Program-made: the position numbers and the translations under genes
The notes under the pieces: generated by a model
Seen by the model: only the letters and a program-made list of their open reading frames with translations
Databases searched by the model: none
What the model was told of the DNA's origin: nothing
Origin: Proteobacteria bacterium UBA2383
Lineage (GTDB): Bacteria; Pseudomonadota; Gammaproteobacteria; Competibacterales; Competibacteraceae
Length of the DNA: 6,387 nucleotides
Direction: 5' to 3'
NCBI GenBank assembly: GCA_002343485.1
Contig: DDST01000089.1
Coordinates: forward strand, 1-6,387
Part shown: positions 1-4,954 of the stretch, in pieces
Numbering within the stretch: position 1 is the first letter of the stretch
Layout: each line of letters opens with the position of its first letter

Positions 1-1083
1 GGGCAACATGCCCTGATCGACGAAACGGGCGAAGGTCAGCAGGATACGCCGTGCGCTGTCGAACCGGCCCGTTGCCAGCGTCAAACCCGGCAAGGCGATC
101 ATGGTATCGCGGCCCCAGTCGCCAAACCAAGGATAACCCGCGATCACCGATTCGCCGCCGGGCAAATCCGGCAGCGGCCGGGCGAATAGAAAACTGTCAG
201 CGGCCAACGCCAATTGTTCGATCCAATCGGGCGGCGAATTAGCGAGGTACGGACGGGCACGGTCGAGCAACGCGCGCTCGCGGTCGAAAAACCGTTGCAG
301 CGCCGCATCCAAATCGGCGGAGGCGTTATCGTGCAGGCTGGCGGCGATGCCAACCCAGCCGCCAGGGCGCAAACGCAACAGCGCATGGCCGACGCACAGA
401 TGCGCGTCCCGATCCGGCAGGCCGCGCTCCCGTTCCACCGGCAAATCGAAATTCTCGATCCAATCCCACGCAGTCTGAAACTGGCCATCCGCGGCCTGAA
501 ACCGCAAGGTGAAACGATCGGGGCAGATGACGTGCAATTGTTCCCCTGCTTTCTTCACCTGCGGCGTGAAACCGCCGGGCGCCATGCTGATGTGATGATC
601 GCGGGCATTGACCAGCAAGCGAACTTGCAAGCGCAAATCCTGACCGGTATCAGCGGATTCCAGCCGGTACGCCACATAAACCGTATTCGCGCCCGGCTCC
701 AGCCAGATGCGTTGCTCGATCACCCGCTCGCCCAGGGCATAGCGCCACACCGGCATCCGGCCATGCAAGTGGAAAGATTCGAGGTGAACGTACCCTTCGG
801 GAACCACCGCGCCACCGCTCCAGCGATTGCTGAACAGCGGGATTTCCCGGCCACCGTCGAGCAAGGTGGCGTCGGCCTTGGAAAACACCAGCCAGCGGCC
901 AAGCGGCGGCTCAACCGGCGCGATCAACAAGCCGTGGTAGCGGCGGGTCACGGTCCCGGCAACCGTGCCGGCGGCGTAAGCGCCCAAACCATTGCTCAGC
1001 CACCACTCGCGCCGCTCGGCCTGGCCGGGATCGCCGCAAATCGCCCTGCCAAAGCGGATAAAGCCGGGTCGTGCGCCGTTCAT
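1..1083 (-). CDS. Glycogen debranching enzyme (amylo-alpha-1,6-glucosidase), archaeal/bacterial type, partial at 3' end
   Basis: The frame is open from an ATG at 1083 to the left window edge, giving 361 residues with no stop, so the C-terminal part is missing. Residues 26-55 carry the N-terminal signature of archaeal/bacterial debranching enzymes (EWWLSNGLGAYAAGTV, then TRRYHGLLIA). Residues 316-327 (GYPWFGDWGRDT) open the C-terminal catalytic (alpha/alpha)6 domain and include the conserved acidic residues D322 and D326. Family members (GH133-like, GDE_N plus GDE_C) hydrolyse alpha-1,6-linked glucose at glycogen branch points in the cytoplasm. No signal peptide is seen. The start is set by AAGAGGAG at 1092-1099, eight bases upstream. 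The ATG overlaps the GMC gene's stop as ATGA, so translational coupling is likely. Family assignment is very secure; exact chain-length preference cannot be read from the sequence. Confidence 0.95.
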   Translation of the reverse strand, partial: MNGARPGFIRFGRAICGDPGQAERREWWLSNGLGAYAAGTVAGTVTRRYHGLLIAPVEPPLGRWLVFSKADATLLDGGREIPLFSNRWSGGAVVPEGYVHLESFHLHGRMPVWRYALGERVIEQRIWLEPGANTVYVAYRLESADTGQDLRLQVRLLVNARDHHISMAPGGFTPQVKKAGEQLHVICPDRFTLRFQAADGQFQTAWDWIENFDLPVERERGLPDRDAHLCVGHALLRLRPGGWVGIAASLHDNASADLDAALQRFFDRERALLDRARPYLANSPPDWIEQLALAADSFLFARPLPDLPGGESVIAGYPWFGDWGRDTMIALPGLTLATGRFDSARRILLTFARFVDQGMLP

Positions 1084-2522
1084 ACTGATCGCTCCTCTTG
1101 TTGTAACCGTTCCGCCACCCGCAGCGCCCAGGCGTAGATGGTCAACGACGGGTTGACCCGGCTGGAGCGCGGCAGGACGCTTCCGTCCACCACGTACAGA
1201 TTGTCCAGACCATGCACCTTGCCACCGGCGTCCACCACGGAGGTGCGGGGATCGTGGCCTGCGGCCAAAGTCCCGCAGGCGTGCGCCGTGCCAGCGAGCG
1301 GAATTCTTTTGGCCGCCGCTGGCAGGCCGATTTTCCACAACGAACGATTGAAGTCGCGCACCAGCCGCCGATGTTCCTCCCGCGCCGCCGGCAAGCGCGC
1401 CGGGTCGTAGTCGAGCTGAGGATACTGCGCGCCGTTGCGTTTGGCGACGACGCGGTTGGCGGGATCGGAACCGTCCTCGGTCTGCAAGAAGAAACCGTAG
1501 GCGCGATGCCCGAGCGCCCGGGCGAACCCGCGCGGCACGAAGCCCGGAATCAGGGTGCTGAGCAATTCCCCGTCGAAACCCAAGGGCTGGATGCTGCTGT
1601 GTGGCAGCCGTTCGTTCAACAGTAGCAGGGTTTTCCGTAGCAGATCGGTTTTGGGGGTCGCGGAAAACGCCAGCACGGCGCTGAGCAGATGACATTTGTA
1701 ATTCCGCCCCACCGCGTCCGCGCACGGCAGCCGTCCGGCCAAACCGCTATCGGCCAGATAGCTTTGCAATAGCCGCGGCGAGTGCAATGCACCGGCTGCC
1801 AGCAACACCGTATCGGCCCGGAATTCGCTGCCCTCCTCGGTGCGAACGCCCAGCAGCCGCTCGGGCCGGCCGGGGCCGGCGATGAAATCGCCAACCGTCT
1901 GCCCGGTCAGTATGGTCAGGTTGGGCAGATGTTGAACCCGCTCCAGCAAAGCGTGCTGGCCGTCGGCTTTCAGGTTCTTGACCGAAGCGAAGGCGTCGAA
2001 ATGCGTGGCTTCCTCGGGATGCTCGACGATGCGGGGGTCCAGCGCCAGCGCCAAGGGCCGGGCGTTCCAACCCGCGCCGTTGCGGGTCAGCTTACCGGCG
2101 ATGGCTTGCAGATCTGGCTCCGGCTCGAATTGATGGACACCCAGCAAGGTTTCCGCCTGCTCGTAGTAGGGCAGCAATTCCCGGTACGAAACCGGCCAAG
2201 GCAGGCATTGATGCGCCGGTTCAGCCTCGAATTCGTGCGGTTCGAAGCGGGCTAGGGCCGCGCCGTACCACTTGGTTTTACCGCCCAGATTGAAATATTC
2301 CTCCGGCTCGAAGATCCGGCCATTCTTGTCCAGCCAATGCTCCTTGCTCTTGAAAATCCCCTGCCGGATGACTTTGTCCACGTTCAGGGTGCTGCCGTCG
2401 CGTGGAAGTTCCTGGCCTTTCTCCAGCAGCAGCACCCGGCGGCCAGCGCGCGCCAAGGCGTAAGCCGCCGCTGATCCGCCCGCGCCGGAACCGGCGATGA
2501 GGGTGTCATAATGTTCGTTCAT
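1080..2522 (-). CDS. GMC-family FAD-dependent oxidoreductase
   Basis: A complete 480-residue flavoprotein of the glucose-methanol-choline family. The N terminus has the FAD dinucleotide-binding fold: GSGAGG at residues 11-16 and LLLEKG at 31-36, with E34 expected to bind the adenosine ribose. Residues 411-470 form the GMC C-terminal signature: HACGT, DPRTSVVD, then VHGLDNLYVVDGSVLP and NPSLT. His414 and Asn457 sit 43 residues apart, the same spacing as the catalytic His pair H516/H559 of glucose oxidase, with Asn replacing the second His as in several subfamilies. The protein is somewhat shorter than typical 500-560-residue members. No signal peptide or Tat motif is visible, suggesting a cytoplasmic enzyme. 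The ATG at 2522 is supported by GAGAAGGA at 2532-2539. Position between a glucose dehydrogenase-like SDR and a debranching enzyme suggests a sugar or sugar-derivative substrate; the exact substrate and electron acceptor are unknown. Confidence 0.95.
   Translation of the reverse strand: MNEHYDTLIAGSGAGGSAAAYALARAGRRVLLLEKGQELPRDGSTLNVDKVIRQGIFKSKEHWLDKNGRIFEPEEYFNLGGKTKWYGAALARFEPHEFEAEPAHQCLPWPVSYRELLPYYEQAETLLGVHQFEPEPDLQAIAGKLTRNGAGWNARPLALALDPRIVEHPEEATHFDAFASVKNLKADGQHALLERVQHLPNLTILTGQTVGDFIAGPGRPERLLGVRTEEGSEFRADTVLLAAGALHSPRLLQSYLADSGLAGRLPCADAVGRNYKCHLLSAVLAFSATPKTDLLRKTLLLLNERLPHSSIQPLGFDGELLSTLIPGFVPRGFARALGHRAYGFFLQTEDGSDPANRVVAKRNGAQYPQLDYDPARLPAAREEHRRLVRDFNRSLWKIGLPAAAKRIPLAGTAHACGTLAAGHDPRTSVVDAGGKVHGLDNLYVVDGSVLPRSSRVNPSLTIYAWALRVAERLQQEERSV
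1092..1099 (-). promoter_or_regulatory. Shine-Dalgarno site of the debranching enzyme, inside the GMC coding sequence
   Basis: On the minus strand AAGAGGAG lies eight bases before the ATG at 1083, within the last codons of the GMC oxidoreductase. With the ATGA stop/start overlap at 1080-1083 it decides the debranching enzyme's start and points to coupled translation. Confidence 0.8.
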
Positions 2523-2537
2523 GAAGGTGTGTCCTTC

Positions 2538-2643
2538 TCAAAAAACCGCCGCCGGGGCGATGACCGCCGCCGTGGAGCCGCGGGTTTTGGCATGGGTGAC
2601 GGTGAACAGGAATTCGTGGACGCCGCGCCGCGATCCGCTTCAT
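2538..2643 (-). pseudogene. Small frameshifted reading frame between the SDR and GMC genes (unrecognised)
   Basis: An ATG at 2643 follows the SDR stop by one base and has a near-perfect AAGGAGG five bases upstream, so a gene appears to start here. Its direct frame (2506-2643, 45 residues) is rich in Arg, His, Pro and Gly, has poor third-position GC and overlaps the GMC start by 17 bases, so it looks non-coding. The +1 frame from about 2639 to the TGA at 2540-2538 reads like protein (GVHEFLFTVTHAKTRGS, then TAAVIAPAAVF) and has mostly G or C at third positions, like its neighbours. It has no start codon and is preceded at once by TGA. A one-base loss near codon 3 of a roughly 35-residue gene would explain both facts. 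I do not recognise the family. Alternatives are a sequencing error, a recoded gene or chance. Confidence 0.4.
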
Positions 2644-2644
2644 G

Positions 2645-3460
2645 TCAGCCTCCTTGATCGAAGCCCGGATAGAGGGTCATGCCGCCATCCACGTACAGGG
2701 TGGCGCCGGTGACGTAATCGGAATCGTCGGAGGCCAGCCAGACCGTGGCGCGGGCGATGTCGTCCGGCTCGCCGACCCGGCGGGCAGGAATCAGCTTGAG
2801 CAGTTCCGCCTCGGCTTCGGGCGTCATCCAAGCAGCGGTGTTGATCGGGGTCTTGATCGCGCCGGGCGAGATGGCGTTGACCCGGATGCGCTGCGGCGCG
2901 AGTTCTTGGGCCATGGTCTTCATCATCATGCTCACCCCGCCCTTGGAGGTGGCATAGTTGACGTGTCCCGCCCACGGGATGATGTCATGCACCGACGAAA
3001 TACAGATGATCTTGCCGGCGACGTGCGACAGTTCCGGCACCACACCGCGCCGGAGGAATTCGCGAACGGCCGCGCGGGAGCACAAAAATTGGCCGGTCAA
3101 ATTGATGTCGAGAACCCGTTGCCAGTCAGCCAAGCTCATCTCGACCAGCGGTGCATCTTTTTGCAGGCCCGCGTTGTTGACCAGGATATCGACGCTGCCC
3201 CAACTCTCGATCATCCCGGCAAACATTGCCTCGACTTCATCTTCGCGGCTCACGTCGGCACGAATCGCCATCGCTTCGCCGCCCGCTGCCTTGATCTGAC
3301 GGGCTACAGCGTGCGCCCGGTCTGCGCCGCCGGCGTAATTGACGACGACTTTGGCGCCAGCGGCTGCGAGCGCCTTGGCGATGGAAGCACCGATGCCGGA
3401 ACTGGCCCCGGTTACTAGCGCACGTTGGCCTGTCAGGGCTTGTTCTTGGGTGTTGCTCAT
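2645..3460 (-). CDS. Short-chain dehydrogenase/reductase, glucose 1-dehydrogenase-like
   Basis: A complete 271-residue classical SDR. The Rossmann cofactor motif TGASSGIG is at residues 17-24 and NNAG at 95-98. The catalytic tetrad is N120, S156, Y169 and K173 (YATSK). From memory it strongly resembles Bacillus glucose 1-dehydrogenase: a shared VVVNY strand, MSLADWQRVLDINLTG, ISSVH.IPW, RVNAISPGAIKTPIN, and a C terminus close to GGMT.YP.F. The predicted reaction is beta-D-glucose plus NAD(P)+ to glucono-1,5-lactone in the cytoplasm. Bacillus enzymes are about 261 residues; a short insertion lies near residues 137-147. The ATG at 3460 is chosen because GGAGGA sits nine bases upstream and family alignment begins there. 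A longer in-frame ATG at 3571 would add 37 unrelated residues and lies in the AT-rich control region. It is the first gene of the minus-strand cluster. Activity on another sugar or polyol is possible. Confidence 0.93.
   Translation of the reverse strand: MSNTQEQALTGQRALVTGASSGIGASIAKALAAAGAKVVVNYAGGADRAHAVARQIKAAGGEAMAIRADVSREDEVEAMFAGMIESWGSVDILVNNAGLQKDAPLVEMSLADWQRVLDINLTGQFLCSRAAVREFLRRGVVPELSHVAGKIICISSVHDIIPWAGHVNYATSKGGVSMMMKTMAQELAPQRIRVNAISPGAIKTPINTAAWMTPEAEAELLKLIPARRVGEPDDIARATVWLASDDSDYVTGATLYVDGGMTLYPGFDQGG
2649..2655 (-). promoter_or_regulatory. Strong Shine-Dalgarno site without an intact downstream gene
   Basis: AAGGAGG on the minus strand overlaps the last codons of the SDR and sits five bases before an ATG at 2643. 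It is the closest match to the anti-Shine-Dalgarno complement in the window, yet the GMC start lies more than 120 bases further on and has its own site. It therefore belongs to the small disrupted frame. Confidence 0.6.
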
Positions 3461-3469
3461 AAGAATCTT

Positions 3470-3475
3470 TCCTCC
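3470..3475 (-). promoter_or_regulatory. Shine-Dalgarno site that fixes the SDR start
   Basis: GGAGGA on the minus strand lies nine bases before the ATG at 3460. No comparable site precedes the upstream in-frame ATG at 3571. The site lies beside one arm of the inverted repeat at 3474-3480/3511-3517. Confidence 0.75.
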
Positions 3476-3517
3476 GGTGGTAGAAGCGGGCTTGATGGAT
3501 AAACCGCATGCCACCGG
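3474..3517 (-). promoter_or_regulatory. Inverted repeat in the SDR leader, possible ribosome-site hairpin
   Basis: In transcript sense, CCGGTGG (plus positions 3511-3517) is perfectly complementary to CCACCGG (3474-3480), with a 30-base loop. Allowing one bulged A, the pairing extends to about ten base pairs and takes in the GGAGG of the Shine-Dalgarno site. A short inner GCGG/CCGC stem is also possible. Both arms would lie in the 5' untranslated leader if transcription starts near 3536. The fold is seen by eye only, not by energy calculation. Confidence 0.35.
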
Positions 3518-3542
3518 GAAGAGCAACGCCCGTGCCAGGCTA

Positions 3543-3571
3543 AAAATAAGATAAATATTTTTTATTATCAA
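3543..3571 (-). promoter_or_regulatory. Candidate sigma-70 promoter for the SDR cluster
   Basis: On the minus strand TTGATA (3571-3566), a 17-base spacer and TATTTT (3548-3543) form a reasonable -35/-10 pair, predicting a start near 3536 and a leader of about 75 bases. A perfect TATAAT also occurs on the minus strand at 3580-3575 but lacks a good -35 at the right distance. The surrounding 50 bases are strikingly AT-rich compared with the flanking coding DNA. Confidence 0.35.
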
Positions 3572-3578
3572 TAGATTA
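3566..3578 (+). promoter_or_regulatory. Putative IHF binding site
   Basis: TATCAATAGATTA matches the IHF consensus WATCARNNNNTTR at every defined position. It has the typical A/T-rich tract on its 5' side (about 3552-3565). It overlaps the candidate -35 of the SDR promoter, so bound IHF would either block that promoter or serve one further upstream. The consensus is short, and chance occurrence in AT-rich DNA is possible. Confidence 0.45.
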
Positions 3579-3580
3579 TA

Positions 3581-3792
3581 ATGCTTATCTGACGTTTGGC
3601 CTGTCTGTGAAGCCGCGATATGCCGAAGCGGCTGTTAAATATGGTGATCAGGACGATTGATGCCGTACCGGGCCGCCTATACGCAGCCGGCGCTTACTGA
3701 TTGGTGTTGCCACCGTATTATCTAATACCCATTCTGCATCGGTTTTACGCGATTGGCGGTAGGCCGCAGGTTGGGCAAAAGCGCGGCATTGC
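3581..3792. other. Intergenic stretch with no recognisable gene
   Basis: About 210 bp between the methyltransferase stop and the AT-rich control region; with the SDR leader, the gene-free stretch is 332 bp. No RNA gene, intact terminator or insertion-sequence end is visible. A short GCCGC/GCGGC inverted repeat near 3613-3633 has no T-run. On the minus strand one frame stays open from within the methyltransferase end to a TGA at 3650-3648 (it includes KTDAEWVLDNTVA). It has no clear start or ribosome site and matches nothing I recognise. It may be decayed coding DNA. Confidence 0.5.
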
Positions 3793-4551
3793 CTAAGCTC
3801 TATCTTGCCCCACCCGCAAGGACAGCGGCCAGTTCACTTGCCGTCGAGTAGCCGGGCTGCCCCACAGCGGCGCGAGTTCCATTGCCAGTTCATTCACCGG
3901 GTCTACACCGTGTTCGGTAAGATAGCGGCCCGTGGCCGACCAGCTTCGTATGTAGCCGAGTAATTCTGGTAAGGTCCAAGCCGCAGTCATACAAAAGGCC
4001 GGCGCCGGAATTTCACGGAATGGGAACGGCAGGGTCCGGTAACCGCTTTCGACATGCCGGCGTTCAGAGGGCCAGCAGGGTCCGGCGGTCTCCCGGTAGA
4101 AGGTCAATACACAGGTATTAACGCGAGCATCCTCGATCACCAGTACCCCATAGGTCCACGCCGCCAGGATTCCGCCAGGTTTCAGTACCCGGCGGGTCTC
4201 GCCATAGAAACGGTCCAGGTCGAACCAATGCAGGGCTTGCGCCACCGTAATCAGGTCCACTGATGCGTCGGCCAGGCCAGACGCCTCAGCAGGAGCGACC
4301 CGGTACTCAACATTTGGATGAGGCGGAGCTGCATCGATTTGCGTCCGGCTGGCATCGGTGGCGATCACGTATCTGAAATATCTGGCCAGATCGAGTGTGG
4401 CTTGCCCATTGCCCGCCGCACAGTCCCACGCCCGTTCCCGTCCGGGCGTGGCGGTAGCCAGCCAGGCAAACAATGCCTCCGGATAGGTAGGGCGAAAACG
4501 GGCGTAATGGGGAGCTACCGGCGCAAAGTGATCGTTGAATGGGAGATTCAT
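3793..4551 (-). CDS. Class I SAM-dependent methyltransferase (Methyltransf_11-like)
   Basis: A complete 252-residue protein. SAM-binding motif I is DCAAGNGQ at residues 43-50, and the acidic residue ending strand 2 is D66 in ATDAS. Motif post-I is around DLITVAQALHWF (99-110), followed by the typical RRVLKPGG (120-127). The N-terminal FAPVAPHYARFRPTYP (9-24) is characteristic of this broad family, which includes trans-aconitate-type and other small-molecule methyltransferases. The substrate cannot be predicted. The start at 4551 is supported by GAGGG (4557-4561) five bases upstream and by family alignment. An in-frame ATG at 4635 would add 28 residues that read into transposase-remnant DNA, so it is rejected. 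The protein is probably cytoplasmic. The gene stands alone: the SDR is more than 330 bp downstream on the same strand, and transposase debris lies directly upstream. Confidence 0.92.
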   Translation of the reverse strand: MNLPFNDHFAPVAPHYARFRPTYPEALFAWLATATPGRERAWDCAAGNGQATLDLARYFRYVIATDASRTQIDAAPPHPNVEYRVAPAEASGLADASVDLITVAQALHWFDLDRFYGETRRVLKPGGILAAWTYGVLVIEDARVNTCVLTFYRETAGPCWPSERRHVESGYRTLPFPFREIPAPAFCMTAAWTLPELLGYIRSWSATGRYLTEHGVDPVNELAMELAPLWGSPATRRQVNWPLSLRVGQDRA

Positions 4552-4612
4552 AGCCGCCCTCACGAAGATTCTGGTGTTTGAAGGGGTGCGCGACGGCCAC
4601 GCCAGCGTCTGG

Positions 4613-4809
4613 CTAGGGCTTGATGAAAGTGACACCCGTTAGACCCGCGCCGCGTGATCCAGGGCGCTCGCTTCGCGCGCCCAGTAATGCGCTCCGCCAC
4701 CGGCTTCCATTCCTGCCACACAGGGCAGCGCCTGTCTCAACTTGTGCAGCACTTGGCCACGGCTCACCTTCTTCCGTAACACCCGTTCACCCTCGGCATC
4801 TTCGGGCAT
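4613..4809 (-). pseudogene. IS110-family transposase remnant, frameshifted and truncated at both ends
   Basis: A 56-codon frame from 4809 to the TAA at 4641-4639 reads GERVLRKKVSRGQVLHKLRQ, then PCVAGMEAGGGAHYWAREAS. This is the N-terminal (DEDD, RuvC-like) region of IS110 transposases, where intact copies show VLRK..SR.Q, GMEAC..AHYWAREL and then VRL....FVKP. After the stop, the other frame continues RLTGVTFIKP to a TAG at 4615-4613, aligning exactly with RL....FVKP, so a frameshift broke the gene here. The first roughly 20 residues, including the usual GIDLAK strand, and everything after about residue 70 are missing. No ribosome site with proper spacing precedes the ATG, and no IS ends were found. 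It cannot encode an active transposase. It lies directly behind the methyltransferase start. Confidence 0.8.
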
Positions 4810-4954
4810 CCTTCCTGAGCCTATGGCTTCATGTTAAGCAACATAAAATTTTTGCACTTGTTTCTCGCTTTTTCTACTTTATCTAGGGGGCAGTTATGGT
4901 TGTATTGAGGTAGTCGTATCACGTTCGGTGCTCAGCGAGGAAAAGGCATCCACT
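4810..4954. other. Intergenic leader region of the chemoreceptor gene
   Basis: About 145 bp, AT-rich in its middle, between the transposase remnant and the chemoreceptor. It holds the candidate promoter at 4852-4880. It also holds a tiny ATG..TAG frame of five codons (4896-4913) preceded by AGGGGG, probably chance. No operator repeat or RNA gene is visible. Confidence 0.5.
4852..4880 (+). promoter_or_regulatory. Candidate promoter of the chemoreceptor gene
   Basis: TTGCAC (4852-4857, five of six consensus bases), an exact 17-base spacer and TACTTT (4875-4880, three of six), preceded by an AT-rich run. The weak -10 lowers confidence. A flagellar sigma-28 reading (TAAAATTT at 4844-4851) was considered, but no GCCGATAA-like partner is at the right distance. 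Confidence 0.25.

Noticed and set aside
214..1137. Long plus-strand open frame (307 codons) opposite the debranching gene
   Set aside because: It lies antisense to a frame with clear family motifs along its whole length. GC-rich coding DNA often leaves the complementary frame open. Its translation is Arg/Ala/Gln/Pro-rich and matches no family.
2642..3418. Plus-strand open frame of 258 codons opposite the SDR
   Set aside because: A complementary-strand shadow of a gene with a full SDR motif set. No ribosome site and no recognisable domain.
3461..3571. Longer SDR start at 3571
   Set aside because: It would add 37 residues translated from the AT-rich control region, without a ribosome site, whereas the ATG at 3460 has GGAGGA at ideal spacing and fits the family start.
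3613..3633. GCCGC/GCGGC inverted repeat as a terminator for the methyltransferase transcript
   Set aside because: The stem is only five base pairs with an 11-base loop and no T-run follows on either strand.
4659..4682. GGGCGC..GCGCCC inverted repeat as a regulatory hairpin
   Set aside because: It falls inside the conserved coding text of the transposase remnant (around WAREASAL), so it is probably a by-product of GC-rich codons.
4823..4839. Sigma-54-like promoter (TGGC...TTAAGCA) before the chemoreceptor
   Set aside because: The GG to GC distance is one base too long and the -12 element lacks the TTGC core.
4896..4913. Five-codon leader peptide (MVVLR) upstream of the chemoreceptor
   Set aside because: It has an AGGGGG sequence before it but no attenuator-like hairpins or residue bias, so chance is the simplest reading.
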